Below, in pieces: positions 11,170 through 22,251 of a stretch of DNA of 46,759 nt (positions are counted from its first letter, which is position 1; each line of letters begins with the position of its first letter). The translations under genes were made by a program, and so were the position numbers. The DNA is from Rhodospirillaceae bacterium (lineage in GTDB: Bacteria; Pseudomonadota; Alphaproteobacteria; Bin65). Location of the stretch: NCBI GenBank assembly GCA_028819475.1, contig JAPPLJ010000031.1, forward strand, positions 1 to 46,759, read 5' to 3'. The notes beneath the pieces were generated by a model that saw only the letters and a program-made list of their open reading frames with translations, did not search any database and was not told the origin of the DNA.

Positions 11170-12114
11170 TCAGAAAATCCGGTCGAAAAGGCGACCGAAC
11201 CAGGATTTCTTGCTGCTTTTTTCCGCCGTTTTCGGCGGCGCTTTCGCGGCCTCTTTCTTTTCCGTGCCGCCGCTCGGCGCGGCGGCCGGGGTCGCCGCCC
11301 TGACCGGCGATGTGCGCTGGCCTTTCAACAGGGCCTGGCTATGGCCGTACCATTGGCTTTTCGCAAAATGCCGGCCCAGAACCGCCGTGGTCCGTTGCGC
11401 CTCGTTGCGCAGGCCGAGGGCGACGTAGCTCTCGGTCATGCGATGCAGCGCTTCCGGAACGTAGCGGGACCCCTGATATTCCTGCATCACCGTCTTGAAC
11501 CGGTTGATCGCCGCCAGATGCTGGTTCTTGCCCTGATAAAAGAGGCCGACCTCCATTTCGTGACCGACGAGATGATCGCGCAGCACGTTCGCTTTGCGCC
11601 GTGAATCGTCGGCGTATTTCGAGGATGGAAAGCGCTCGGCGACCAGGGTGAATTCCTCGTAGGCCGCCCTTGTCGGGCCGGGATCGCGTTTCGTGTCGCG
11701 CACATCCTGAAAGAAGGACAGCGCCTTCAGATAGTGGGCATACGGGACGTCGCGATGCGCCGGATTGAGCCGGAGAAACCGGTCGATCGTCAGCCGGGCC
11801 GTTTCGAAATCCTTCGCCTGGTAGTTGGCGTAGGCCACCATCAACTGCGACCGCGGCGCCCAGACGGAATAGGGATGCTGCCGATCGACCTCGTTGAAGA
11901 ACTTGGTCGCTTCGGCGAATTCCCTTTTTTCCATCAGGTCCATGCCCCGGTTGTAGAGCTGCTCGACCGAGCCTTCGATATAGGTCTCGTCCGCGTCCTC
12001 GCCGAAAAGGTTTAGCGAACCGCAACCGCCAACGACGAGCGCCGCACAGACGGGAACGACTGCCGCAGTCCGCAAACAGGGCCGAATCACGGCTCGGAAG
12101 GTTCTGGCTATCAT
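11170..12114 (-). CDS. bamD: Outer membrane assembly lipoprotein BamD
   Basis: A lipoprotein of 314 residues acting in the BAM complex that inserts beta-barrel proteins. The chosen ATG (12114) gives a lipoprotein signal: basic MIARTFRAVIRP, a hydrophobic core and lipobox VVGGC with acylated C31. The frame is open 51 codons further upstream, but that would bury the signal peptide. The mature part has five TPR-like repeats (EQLYNRGMDLMEKREFAEA, HPYSVWAPRSQLMVAY and others), matching BamD/YfiO. The C-terminal tail (about 265-314) is Ala/Lys-rich and ends FGRLFDRIF. It lies between lpxC and recN on the same strand. Confidence 0.93.
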   Translation of the reverse strand: MIARTFRAVIRPCLRTAAVVPVCAALVVGGCGSLNLFGEDADETYIEGSVEQLYNRGMDLMEKREFAEATKFFNEVDRQHPYSVWAPRSQLMVAYANYQAKDFETARLTIDRFLRLNPAHRDVPYAHYLKALSFFQDVRDTKRDPGPTRAAYEEFTLVAERFPSSKYADDSRRKANVLRDHLVGHEMEVGLFYQGKNQHLAAINRFKTVMQEYQGSRYVPEALHRMTESYVALGLRNEAQRTTAVLGRHFAKSQWYGHSQALLKGQRTSPVRAATPAAAPSGGTEKKEAAKAPPKTAEKSSKKSWFGRLFDRIF

Positions 12115-12299
12115 GCGAGCGGATCTCACGATGAGGGCACTGCCCGATTCGAGATGCAACCGACCCCCGAATCTGCGCGATAATTTCATAGCATACCCGC
12201 TACGGCAGGCGCCACGGGTCTTTCGCTTGGCGATCGGGTCAGCAGTTTCGGAGATTGTGGCAGGCAAGCCGGGGCGGGAGCCCGCCCGCCGTCGCCGGG

Positions 12300-13307
12300 T
12301 CAGGCGATCGCACGGGCAGCGCGCATCCGGGCTTCGGCGCTTTCTCCGGCGGCGACATGGCCAGCCGTCTCGGCCAGGCGCCAGGCGCTGTCGTCGGCAA
12401 ACAAGCGACGCAGCAGTTCGATGTTCAGGGCATGACCGGACCGGTAGCCGTGAAAGTGGCCGAGCATCGGGTGGCCGGCAAGCCGCATGTCGCCCAGCGA
12501 ATCGAGCAGCTTGTGGCGGACGAATTCATCACGGAAACGCAAGCCTTCGGGATTCAGGACCGTGCCGCCGTCGACGACGACCGCATTGGCCAGGGAACCG
12601 CCGCGCGCCAGCCCCGAGGCGTGCATCGCTTCGATCTCCTCGCGGAACCCGAAGGTACGCGCCGAAGCCAGCTCGCGGCGAAAGGCGCCGTTCGACAGGT
12701 CGAATGTGCGCACCTGCCGGCCGATCGCATCGGAAGCGAATTCGATTTCGAAACTGTACGTGCTCCCGGCGCCCGGCATGAGGACGGCGGATTTCTCGCC
12801 GTTGCCGACCGACACCGGTTTCAGGATTTCGACGACTCGGCGCGGTGCGTCCTGTTCCCGGATGCCGGCACACTCGACCAGGAATGCGAAGGGCTCCGCG
12901 CTGCCGTCCATGACCGGTACTTCGGGGCCGTTCACTTCGACGGTGACGTTATCGACCTGCAGGCCCGCCAGCGTCGCCACCAGATGCTCGACCGTACCGA
13001 CGACGACGCCCTCGGCGTTGCCGATGGTCGTGCACATTCTCGTGTCCACGACATTGTCCCACCGTGCGGCGATCTCCGCGCCCCGGCCGGCCAGATCGGT
13101 CCGGCGGAAAACGATACCGGTATCGGCTTCCGCGGGGAGCAGGGCCATGCTGACCTTCGCACCGGAGTGGAGGCCGCGTCCGGTGCAGGAAATCTCGTCT
13201 TTCAGCGTCGTCTGGAGGACGTTGCTGCGATCAGCCGGCCGCTGTGCGTAACCGTTCGCCCGGAACCCTTCCGGCGTGCCTATCGCATCCATGCGGCAAT
13301 ACCCCAA
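12300..13307 (-). CDS. lpxC: UDP-3-O-acyl-N-acetylglucosamine deacetylase LpxC
   Basis: The committed zinc enzyme of lipid A synthesis, 335 residues. Zinc ligands are H108 (TVEHLVA), H265 and D269 (RHKLLDSLGD); the catalytic base E107 and catalytic H292 (GHALN) are also present. Two fused beta-alpha domains of the family are complete. The first ATG is at 13307 and an alternative Met lies five codons later; both precede the conserved QTTLKDEISCTGRGLHSG. The gene follows ftsZ after 197 bp containing a strong hairpin (13400-13424), so it probably has its own promoter as well as any read-through. Confidence 0.97.
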   Translation of the reverse strand: MGYCRMDAIGTPEGFRANGYAQRPADRSNVLQTTLKDEISCTGRGLHSGAKVSMALLPAEADTGIVFRRTDLAGRGAEIAARWDNVVDTRMCTTIGNAEGVVVGTVEHLVATLAGLQVDNVTVEVNGPEVPVMDGSAEPFAFLVECAGIREQDAPRRVVEILKPVSVGNGEKSAVLMPGAGSTYSFEIEFASDAIGRQVRTFDLSNGAFRRELASARTFGFREEIEAMHASGLARGGSLANAVVVDGGTVLNPEGLRFRDEFVRHKLLDSLGDMRLAGHPMLGHFHGYRSGHALNIELLRRLFADDSAWRLAETAGHVAAGESAEARMRAARAIA

Positions 13308-13399
13308 TTACCCCGAACAACTCCGAACGGAAGGACCGATCGTCTTCGCCGGCCTTTCTGCCAGCGCTCCCCCGGACATCGGTGTCATCCCGACAAAGA

Positions 13400-13424
13400 G
13401 CCGGCGACCCATGGGGTCGCCGGC
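13400..13424 (-). terminator. Hairpin between ftsZ and lpxC, terminator-like
   Basis: Perfect 11-bp stem (GCCGGCGACCC / GGGTCGCCGGC) with a 3-nt loop. On the coding (minus) strand it is followed by TCTTTGTC, a weak U tract; on the plus strand CCGTTTTCT follows. It may terminate or attenuate transcription after ftsZ and separate the division operon from lpxC-bamD-recN-ligA. Confidence 0.6.
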
Positions 13425-13504
13425 CCGTTTTCTACCAAAATGGCGCCAAGTCACACAAATCACGCTTTGTTACGCCATGTTACACGATTCTGCCAGCGCC
13501 GGAC

Positions 13505-15382
13505 TCAGTTTGCCTGCCGACGCAGGAAAGCCGGAATTTCAAGGAGATCGTCTTCGGCGGACGGCTCCTCCTTCCGGTCGCTTCCGGGTCCCGGCGTTTG
13601 AGCCCGCACAGTCCGGTCGGCCGCTTCGCGGCGGGAACGATCGGAGTCGGTGATCAGCCGGACCGTCGACTCGGATTGTGCGTCTCCGGGCGGATTACCG
13701 GGCGAAAGGTCTCCGTCGTCGTTCCCGCGACCGGAATTGGACGCCCGGTCGGCAGCCTTGGCCGAATCCTTGCGCCGGCTGCGCAGGAACGAAAACATCG
13801 ACTCCCGCCGACCGGTTCCGGCCCCGGCTTCGGACGATGCCGGCTGGTTGGCGGGCCGCCCTTCCGGCCGCAGGACCGAGCGCAGGTCCGGCCGCGTATC
13901 CGGCGTTTCCTCGACCATCGCCGGCCGGGCGGGGGTCAACATTTCCTCCACTTTCTGGGCAAGGTCGGTCGGTCTTTCGACAGGAGCGGTTTCTACCGGC
14001 GCGACATCAACCGGAGCGGCGCCGGCCGGCGGCGATTCTGCGTGTGCCGTCGCTTCCTGAACGGTTTCGACTGCCGCCGCCTCGGCCCATGCAGCTTCAA
14101 CCGGCGGTGTTTCGACCCGTCCGATCCCGCCGGCGCCGCCGGTTTCCACTGCTTCGGCATGTCCGGCAGCGCCGGCATCGGCGAACATTTCCGACTGCGG
14201 TTCGGCCTTGCCGGTATCTGCGGCGGCTGCCGGATCCGGGATTTCAGCCTCGGATGGCATATCCCGGACGGCTGCTGCATCGACTGTTTCGAACGTCGAA
14301 ACGGCGGCGGCCGCCGCGTCTCCGGGGACCGGAGCTTCTGCGGCCTCGGGTTCGGCTTCGTGCGTGGCCGGTCTCAGGACCCTGAGTTCGGTCGGGCGTT
14401 GGGACACCTCCACCGGGCTGTCGATTCCGGTTGCAAAGACCGATACCCTGATCTTGCCCTCCAGAGCCGGATCGAAGGTCGAGCCGAAGATGATGCTGGC
14501 GGCCGGGTCCACTTCGTCGCGTACCCGGTTGGCCGCCTCGTCGACCTCGTACAGGGTCAGGTCGGGGCCTCCGGATATGTTGATCAGCAGGCCGCGCGCG
14601 CCCTTCATCGAGACATCGTCCAGCAGCGGATTGGAGATCGCCGATTCAGCTGCCTCGATCGACCTGTTGTCGCCCTGGGCCTCACCCGCACCCATCATCG
14701 CCTTGCCCATCTCTGACATCACCGAGCGAATATCGGCAAAATCCAGATTGATCAGGCCGGGCATCACCATCAGATCGGTGATTCCGCGCACGCCCGAATG
14801 CAGGACATCGTCGGCCATTCGAAAGGCGTCGGCGAACGTCGTCTGCTCATTGGCGACGCGGAACAGGTTCTGGTTCGGGATGACAATCAGCGTATCGACG
14901 ACATCCTGAAGTTCCTGAAGCCCGCTTTCGGCGAGGCGCATACGCTGCGCACCTTCAAAATGGAACGGCTTGGTGACCACGCCGACCGTAAGGATGCCGT
15001 GTTCCCGGGCTGTCCGTGCGATCACCGGCGCAGCGCCCGTGCCGGTGCCGCCGCCCATGCCAGCGGTAATGAACACCATGTGGCTGCCGTTCAGGTGCTC
15101 GACTATCTGATCGATTTCCTCTTCGGCGGATGCCCGGCCGATTTCCGGCCGCGAACCGGCGCCGAGGCCTTGTGTAATGCTCAGGCCCAGTTGGATCTGA
15201 CGCTCACATTCGGACTGGGCGAGGGACTGTGCATCGGTATTCGCCACAACGCACACGACGCCCTCGATATCCGAGGTGAGCATGTTGCTGACCGCATTGC
15301 AGCCTGCGCCGCCGACCCCGAAAACGACGATACGCGGCCGCAGTTCGGGCGGAGTTTTGGGCATGGAAAGTTTGAGGGTCAT
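13505..15382 (-). CDS. ftsZ: Cell division GTPase FtsZ (long linker)
   Basis: The tubulin-like GTPase that forms the division ring. The GTPase core covers about 16-323, with the tubulin signature GGGTGTG (110-116) and T7 synergy loop NLDFADI (212-218). A linker of about 285 residues follows, rich in Ala, Pro, Glu and Val with repeats like APVETAPVE. The protein ends with the conserved C-terminal peptide [12 protein letters not shown], which binds FtsA and other partners. At 625 residues it is long even for alphaproteobacteria. The start ATG at 15382 has a perfect AAGGAGG Shine-Dalgarno, fitting high expression. It is separated from ftsA by 105 bp, room for its own promoter. Confidence 0.98.
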   Translation of the reverse strand: MTLKLSMPKTPPELRPRIVVFGVGGAGCNAVSNMLTSDIEGVVCVVANTDAQSLAQSECERQIQLGLSITQGLGAGSRPEIGRASAEEEIDQIVEHLNGSHMVFITAGMGGGTGTGAAPVIARTAREHGILTVGVVTKPFHFEGAQRMRLAESGLQELQDVVDTLIVIPNQNLFRVANEQTTFADAFRMADDVLHSGVRGITDLMVMPGLINLDFADIRSVMSEMGKAMMGAGEAQGDNRSIEAAESAISNPLLDDVSMKGARGLLINISGGPDLTLYEVDEAANRVRDEVDPAASIIFGSTFDPALEGKIRVSVFATGIDSPVEVSQRPTELRVLRPATHEAEPEAAEAPVPGDAAAAAVSTFETVDAAAVRDMPSEAEIPDPAAAADTGKAEPQSEMFADAGAAGHAEAVETGGAGGIGRVETPPVEAAWAEAAAVETVQEATAHAESPPAGAAPVDVAPVETAPVERPTDLAQKVEEMLTPARPAMVEETPDTRPDLRSVLRPEGRPANQPASSEAGAGTGRRESMFSFLRSRRKDSAKAADRASNSGRGNDDGDLSPGNPPGDAQSESTVRLITDSDRSRREAADRTVRAQTPGPGSDRKEEPSAEDDLLEIPAFLRRQAN

Positions 15383-15387
15383 CGTGG

Positions 15388-15394
15388 CCTCCTT
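15388..15394 (-). promoter_or_regulatory. Strong ribosome binding site of ftsZ
   Basis: The minus strand reads AAGGAGG ending 5 bp before the ftsZ ATG. This is much stronger than at the other dcw genes and fixes the ftsZ start. It fits the need for far more FtsZ than FtsQ or FtsA. Confidence 0.85.
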
Positions 15395-15487
15395 GGTGAG
15401 CCTTCCGTCAGGCCGCTGCTGGGGCGGCGCGCGGCGAAGGGAAGATCGTGGATCCTCGGTTAAGGGTGGAAGGAAGATTTCGGTGCA

Positions 15488-16771
15488 TTAGAAATGTTCT
15501 CTGAGCCAGTTTCCGAACCGGCCGAGCAGACCGGGGTCGCGCGTTTGCGCCGCTGCGAGTGCGCCGAGTGCGCTGCTGATTCCTTCGGTATCCGCGCGGT
15601 GCTCGGCGGCAAACCGGAGCAGGCCGGTGCATGCCGTGTAGGCTTGGCCCATTGCGGATTCCGCGAGACCGTCGAAGGGGATCGCGCGGCCGATCCTGAC
15701 CTTGCCGTCGAATATCGTGCTGGCCAGTTGCGGCACGCCCTTCAGTTGGCAGCCGCCGCCGCTCAGGACGATGCGGCGACCGGCGCGCGACAGGTACGGC
15801 GTGTCCTGCAGCCGGCTGCGCACCAGTTCCAGCGTTTCTTCGACCCGCGGCCGGATGATGCCGGTCAACAGGCTCTTGGGCGCCGGTTGGGTTGGCGCGT
15901 TCTCTTCCGCACCGATGGCGGGAACTTCGATGATCGCCCTGTCGTCGCTCGCCTCGCCGACCGCGCTGCCGTAGCGGACCTTGAGAATCTCCGCCTGTTC
16001 GATCGGTGTCGACAGGCCATGAGCCAGATCCCTGGTGATCTGGTTGCCGCCAACAGGGACGGTGTCGGCAAAAACGATTTCGCCGTCCATGAACACGGCC
16101 GCCCCGGTCACTCCGGCGCCCATGTCGATCACCGTTGCGCCCAGCGTCCACTCGTCCTCGATCAGGGTTGCCAGGCCGGAGGCGTAGGGCGCCATGACGA
16201 AGTGCTCGATTTCCAGATGACAGCCGCGGACGCAAGCCGCCAGACTGCGCACCGGGCCGGCTTCGGCCGTCACCGTATGGACTTCGGCGCCCAGGGTTTC
16301 GCCGAACAGGCCGCGCGGATTGCGTATGCCGCGCGCCCCGTCGAGCCGGAAACCGACCGGAATGGAATGGATGAGGGCGCGGTCCAGTTCATTTTCGATA
16401 CGCTGCCCGCGCTGCAGGAGGCGGCGGATATCGGCCGGGCCGACTTCCCCGTTTGCGATGGGCGCTTCGAACGACATGATTTCCGACTTCGGCTGCCCGC
16501 AACTCACCGAAACGATGACGGACTTGACCGTCTCGCCGGTCATGTTCTCGGCGATATGCACGGTGTTGGCGATCGAATCGCGCGCGGCGTCCATATTCAC
16601 GATCGATCCGCGCGCCATTCCCTTCATGTCCCGCTTGCCGATGCCGACCACCCGCAGCTGACCGGCCGGCAGGAGCTGCGCAATGATGCAGGTGACCTTG
16701 CTGGTTCCGATATCCAGCGCCGCGACCAGTTGGTTTCTCGCGGCAGCGGTGGCGCCGTTTCTCTTGGCCAT
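15488..16771 (-). CDS. ftsA: Cell division protein FtsA
   Basis: The actin-like membrane tether of FtsZ, 427 residues. The phosphate-1 motif is ALDIGTSKV (18-26), the SHS2/1C insert follows at about 90-170, and the second phosphate loop is VIDMGAGVTGAAVF. It ends with GLLGRFGNWLREHF, the amphipathic membrane-targeting helix of FtsA. ATG start at 16771, 15 bp after the ftsQ stop. Length and order (ftsQ-ftsA-ftsZ) are canonical. Confidence 0.97.
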   Translation of the reverse strand: MAKRNGATAAARNQLVAALDIGTSKVTCIIAQLLPAGQLRVVGIGKRDMKGMARGSIVNMDAARDSIANTVHIAENMTGETVKSVIVSVSCGQPKSEIMSFEAPIANGEVGPADIRRLLQRGQRIENELDRALIHSIPVGFRLDGARGIRNPRGLFGETLGAEVHTVTAEAGPVRSLAACVRGCHLEIEHFVMAPYASGLATLIEDEWTLGATVIDMGAGVTGAAVFMDGEIVFADTVPVGGNQITRDLAHGLSTPIEQAEILKVRYGSAVGEASDDRAIIEVPAIGAEENAPTQPAPKSLLTGIIRPRVEETLELVRSRLQDTPYLSRAGRRIVLSGGGCQLKGVPQLASTIFDGKVRIGRAIPFDGLAESAMGQAYTACTGLLRFAAEHRADTEGISSALGALAAAQTRDPGLLGRFGNWLREHF

Positions 16772-16786
16772 TGGGCGACGCGCCTC

Positions 16787-17851
16787 CTATCCCCGACCGC
16801 CATTGCGGGCGGTGGCACGCCGCGTCGCGCCGGGCGCTTCTTCAGCCTCGTCTTTCGGTTCCGGTGTGCGGATCACGAATTCGAACCGGGACCGCATGTC
16901 GAAGCCCAGCGCGCCCTTGGCGAGCAGGTTGTGTGCACGGTTCAGGTCGGCGAACCGGTGCCAGGCGGCGTCCGGCCGCCGTTCCGGCAGTTTCAGGAAC
17001 ACGCCGTTGTCGAACCTGAGGTCCCACCGGCGCCGGCCCTGACGGGTCGCCAGGACGACGCGTTTGGCCAGAACCGGCCGGGTTTGCAGCAGTGCGACCA
17101 GCGCCGCGGTCCGTTCCGGCGCGCCGTTGCCCTTGACCAGCAGCTTGTTCCCGTGATTGCCGTCGGCGGCCATGTCGACGATCGCGCCGGTCCGGGAGAT
17201 CAGTTTCATCCGGCCGCCGACTTCGAGACGGGCGATGGCCGAATGCTCGTGCAGTCGAACGTAGAGCGCGTTCGGCCAGCGCCGCTCGATCACCGCGTCC
17301 TCGACCCACGGCAGGGCGCGGAGCCGCCCGCGCAGTCCGGAAATGTCGATTTCGGTGAGCGAGTCGCCGCGCTTGAGGCCGACGACGGACAACAGGGCGC
17401 GGCGCGACGTGCGATGGCGCCCTGCAACGAAGATATGGTCAAGGCGCAGAGCGAGGGCGCTGCGAAGCGTTTCGGCCGCTTTTCCTGCGCTGCGGTCGAC
17501 CAGGGCGATGGCGGATTCAGTTCGCCCGGTCTGCCAGAGCCAGACGGGAAATCCGAACAGTCCGATCAGCAGGACAAGACGCGCCGCCACGGTCCAGCGC
17601 GCGCGCAGTTCCACACCGATCAGCCGCAGCGGTCGCCTGCGCGCCCGGCGGTTCCGGCGTACCGGCGGATTGGCCGGCGGTACCGGCGCGGTGTGGGGCA
17701 GCAGGGCGGGCGCGGCGCGCGCATCTTCGCCTGGCGCGTCCTCCGGCATCGTCGACGCAGCCCGGGCGATGATCGCACCCGCGCTCAGGGCCGCACAGTC
17801 TTCAAGCTCCCGCGCGCGGCGGCTCGTTGCGGCTATATTCAGGCGTCGCAT
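16787..17851 (-). CDS. ftsQ: Cell division protein FtsQ
   Basis: A 354-residue bitopic divisome protein. It has a long Arg/Pro-rich cytoplasmic N-terminus of about 85 residues and one membrane helix at about 88-106 (TVAARLVLLIGLFGFPVWLW). The POTRA domain follows (RRALLSVVGLKRGDSLTEID..LPWVEDAVIERRWPNALYVRLHEH), then the FtsQ/DivIB beta domain. An alternative start at Met35 (17749) would shorten the cytoplasmic tail. The first ATG overlaps the ddl 3' end by 13 bp, which favours translational coupling. FtsB, its usual partner, is not in this window. Confidence 0.93.
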   Translation of the reverse strand: MRRLNIAATSRRARELEDCAALSAGAIIARAASTMPEDAPGEDARAAPALLPHTAPVPPANPPVRRNRRARRRPLRLIGVELRARWTVAARLVLLIGLFGFPVWLWQTGRTESAIALVDRSAGKAAETLRSALALRLDHIFVAGRHRTSRRALLSVVGLKRGDSLTEIDISGLRGRLRALPWVEDAVIERRWPNALYVRLHEHSAIARLEVGGRMKLISRTGAIVDMAADGNHGNKLLVKGNGAPERTAALVALLQTRPVLAKRVVLATRQGRRRWDLRFDNGVFLKLPERRPDAAWHRFADLNRAHNLLAKGALGFDMRSRFEFVIRTPEPKDEAEEAPGATRRATARNGGRG

Positions 17852-18755
17852 GCCGCGTGCTCCACGAGCCAGGTCAGCAGGCGCTCAAACGGCCAGCCCG
17901 CATGGGCGGCGATTTCGGGCGCGAGCGACGTCGGGGTCATGCCGGGTTGCGTATTCACTTCGAGGACGACCAGTTCGCCCGGTTCGCCTTTCGTGTCGTC
18001 GTAGCGGAGGTCGACGCGGCTGATGCCGCGGCAGCCCAGCGCGGCGTGGGACCGGGCCGCCAGATCGAGCGCGCGATCGTAGGCATCGGGGTGGATCGGT
18101 GCCGGCATGAGATGGACCGATTCGCCCTCGGCATACTTTGCGCGATAGTCGTAGAAGCGCCTGTCGGTACGGATCTCTATCGCGCCGACGGCTTCGCCGC
18201 CCATGACCAGAACCTGGATTTCCCGCCCCGGTATGTAGCGCTCGATCAGCGAGTCGCTGTATTTCGCATAGGCCTGCTTGAGATCGGCCCAGGATTTGTT
18301 GTCGGTCTCGAAAATGAGCTCGACGCCGACCGAACTGCCCTCGCACAAGGGCTTCATCACATAGGGCCGGTCCGGTTCCGGGAAGGCGTCGAGCTCGCAC
18401 CGCGGTACGACCCAGCCCTCGGCGAGCGGAATCTCCTTGAGCGCGAACATCGCCCGGCTGACCGACTTGTCCATCGCCATGGCCGACGCGGTAGCGCCGG
18501 AGTGGGTGTAGGGAATGCCGAGAATGTCGAGCAGGCCCTGGATGCGGCCGTCCTCGCCGAAGGGCCCGTGCAGGGCGTTGAACACCGCGTCCGGCGCCGG
18601 ATCGAGCGCCTTCAGAAGCGCATTCAGATCGCGTGTCACGTCGATAGCCGTGACCTCGTAGCCGGCATTGCGCAGGCCTTCGACGCAGCCCTTTCCCGAC
18701 GACAGCGATACTTCGCGTTCGGAAGAAAAACCGCCCATCAGGACCGCGACCCGCG

Positions 18756-18759
<4 letters not shown>
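17839..18759 (-). CDS. ddl: D-alanine--D-alanine ligase
   Basis: An ATP-grasp enzyme of 306 residues that makes the D-Ala-D-Ala dipeptide for MurF. The start at 18759 gives MTRVAVLMGGFSSEREVSLSSG, the family N-terminus, and overlaps the murB stop by 4 bp; the frame is open further upstream but without conserved sequence. Visible signatures are HGPFGEDGRIQGLLDILGIPYTHSG, PLCEGSSVGV, and VLEVNTQPGMTPTSL with the metal-binding Glu and Asn. Length matches DdlB. It sits in its canonical place between murB and ftsQ. Confidence 0.96.
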
Positions 18760-19717
<958 letters not shown>

Positions 19718-19721
<4 letters not shown>

Positions 19722-21139
19722 CGGGCGTCTCCGTTCAGGGCTTCGAGCCGGTCCGGCAAGGCGTGCGCCCAGGCCGTGATGTTGCCGGCGCCGAGGCAGA
19801 TCACGAAATCGCCCGCGCCGGCGATGTCGGCGATGACGCCCGGCAGGTCGTCTGCCGATTCGAGGGCGCGCACATTGCGGTGTCCGCGATTACGCAGACC
19901 GTCGACCAGACTGTCCCGGTCGGCGCCGGGGATCGGGTCTTCTCCGGCCGGGTACACATCCGCGATCAAGACCTTGTCCGCGTCGTTGAAGCAGCTGCAG
20001 AAATCCTCGAACAGATCGTTCAGGCGCGAATAGCGGTGCGGTTGGGCGACGGCGATCACCTTGCCGTGGCAGGCCGCCCGGGCCGCTTTCAGGACGTGGG
20101 CGATCTCGACCGGATGATGGCCGTAGTCGTCGATGACGGTGATACCGTTCGCCACGCCGGTGCGGGTGAAACGGCGGTTGACTCCCTTGAAGCCGGCCAG
20201 GGCCTCGCAAATTACCTTCTCGTCCAGGCCGAGTTCCCAGCCCACGGCGAGCGCCGCCAGCGCGTTGCGGACATTGTGTTCGCCGAGCATCGGCAGGGCG
20301 ACGTTTCCGAAGCTCGCCTGCCTGCCCCGGATCCGCTGCTTGATCTCGACATCGAAGATCGTCCGGTCGGCCCGGTAGCGCAGATCGGCGCCTCGGACGT
20401 CGGCCTGGGGCGACAGGCCGTAAGTGATGATCCGCCGGTCCGACAGGTGCGGAATCATCGCCTGAACCTCGGGATCGTCCAGGCACAGCACCGCGCAGCC
20501 GTAAAAGGGGATGTTGCCGACGAAGCTTTCGAACGCGAGGCGCAGCGAATCGAAATCGCCGTAATGATCCAGGTGTTCCGGATCAATATTCGTCACGATG
20601 GCGATCGTCGCCGGCAGCTTCAGGAAGGAGCCGTCGGATTCGTCGGCCTCCACAATCATCCAGTCGCCGTCGCCCAGGCGGGCATTGGTGCCATAGGCGT
20701 TGATAATCCCGCCGTTGATGACGGTCGGGTCCATGCCCGCGGCGTCCATCAGGGCGGCGACAAGGGAGGTCGTGGTCGTCTTGCCGTGCGTGCCGCCGAC
20801 GGCGATGCCCCATTTCAGGCGCATCAGTTCGCCGAGCATCTCGGCCCGCCGGACGACCGGCGTGAGTCGCGCGCGCGCCGCCGCGATTTCCGGGTTGTCG
20901 CCCCTGATCGCCGTCGACACGACGACGACGGCGGCATCGCCGATGTTCTCCGCGTCGTGGCCGAGCGCAACGTCGACGCCCTGGCCCTGGAGCCGCCTGA
21001 CGTTGGCGTTGGCCGCGATGTCGCTGCCCTGCACCGGGTAGCCCAGATTGTGCAGGATCTCGGCGATGCCGCTCATCCCGATACCGCCGATACCGGTGAA
21101 ATGGATGGTGCCGAGGTCGAAGGGGAGCCTGGCCATCAT
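19718..21139 (-). CDS. murC: UDP-N-acetylmuramate--L-alanine ligase MurC
   Basis: A Mur ligase of 473 residues that adds L-Ala to UDP-MurNAc. The N-terminal Rossmann motif [18 protein letters not shown] is followed by the ATP loop [12 protein letters not shown] (about 115-126). The Mur central and C-terminal domains ([13 protein letters not shown] region, [21 protein letters not shown]) are complete. The frame is open for another 144 codons upstream, but the ATG at 21139 overlaps the murG stop by 4 bp and begins the conserved N-terminus, so it is the start. Confidence 0.97.
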
Positions 21140-22251
21140 GCGGCGGGCCTCCCCTCGGCGACGCCGGCGACCAGATCGGCCAGCCGTTCGGCCGCATCCG
21201 GGCGGCCGAGAGCGGCGGCCGCCCGCGCCGCAGCGGCCAACGGCTCCGGGTCCTTCAGGAAGCGCGACACCCTTTCGGCGATCGCTGCCGGCGTGAAGCC
21301 CTGCTGCGGCATCAGCCAGCCGGCGCCGGCCCGGTCGATGTGGCGGGCATTGCAGGTCTGATGGTCGTCGGCCGCGGCCGGGTAGGGCACGTAGATGGCG
21401 GGTACGCCGGCAACCAGAGCCTCGGCGCAGGTCGAGGCCCCGGCCCGGCAGATCATCAGATGGGCGGCGGAAAGATGCTCGGGAACGTTCTCGAAAAAAC
21501 TTGCCAGGTCGGCGGCCACGCCGGCGTCCCTGTAGACGACGCGCACCGGCTCGATATCTTCGGGTCGGCATTGCTGGGTGACCCGGAGCCGGGCGCGTTC
21601 GGCCGGCTCCAGCGCCGCCAGGGCGCCGGGCAGCACCTCGCTGAATACGGTCGCACCCTGGCTGCCGCCCATCACGAACAGGCGGAACGGCCCGTCCGGC
21701 GCCGGCGGGGCGTAGGGCCGTCCGTGCAACGCATTGATCTCCGGCCGGACCGGATTGCCGGTTTCAACCGTGCGGGCGCGGGTCTGCGGAATGGCCTCCA
21801 CCGCCGGGAAGGAGAGCGCGATGGCGCTCGCCGCCTTCGCGACCTTTCGGTTGGCAAGCCCGAGATAGCCGTTCTGCTCGTGCAGAATGACGGGCCGCCG
21901 CTGCCGCGCGGCCATGAAGGTTGCGGGAAAGGCGGCATAGCCGCCGAACCCGACGACAGCAGCAGGGTTGTGACGGCGCAGCAACCGGCCGACCGCCAGC
22001 GCGCCGCGGGCCATGATGAACAGGGAGGCGATCCTGCCGACCATGCCGCCGCGGAACGGCGATGCCGCCGGGACGACATGGGCCTCGATCCCCGGCGTCC
22101 GCTTCGCATAGTCGGCGCCCCGTCCGTCTGTATAGAGGCGAATCCCGTAACCGCGCTGCAGCAGCGCCTCGCCCAGTGCAACAGCCGGGAAAAGGTGGCC
22201 TCCGGTGCCGCCGGCTGTCAGGACGACGGTCCGGTTCACAGGCCCGCTCAC
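21136..22251 (-). CDS. murG: MurG, lipid II-forming GlcNAc transferase
   Basis: A peripheral membrane glycosyltransferase of 371 residues that converts lipid I to lipid II. The N-terminal glycine loop is [19 protein letters not shown] (12-30) and the second domain has [14 protein letters not shown]. The acceptor/UDP-GlcNAc site [32 protein letters not shown] is intact. The start is GTG at 22251, overlapping the ftsW stop by 4 bp (GTGA). Gene order ftsW-murG-murC is canonical. Confidence 0.97.
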   Translation of the reverse strand: MSGPVNRTVVLTAGGTGGHLFPAVALGEALLQRGYGIRLYTDGRGADYAKRTPGIEAHVVPAASPFRGGMVGRIASLFIMARGALAVGRLLRRHNPAAVVGFGGYAAFPATFMAARQRRPVILHEQNGYLGLANRKVAKAASAIALSFPAVEAIPQTRARTVETGNPVRPEINALHGRPYAPPAPDGPFRLFVMGGSQGATVFSEVLPGALAALEPAERARLRVTQQCRPEDIEPVRVVYRDAGVAADLASFFENVPEHLSAAHLMICRAGASTCAEALVAGVPAIYVPYPAAADDHQTCNARHIDRAGAGWLMPQQGFTPAAIAERVSRFLKDPEPLAAAARAAAALGRPDAAERLADLVAGVAEGRPAA

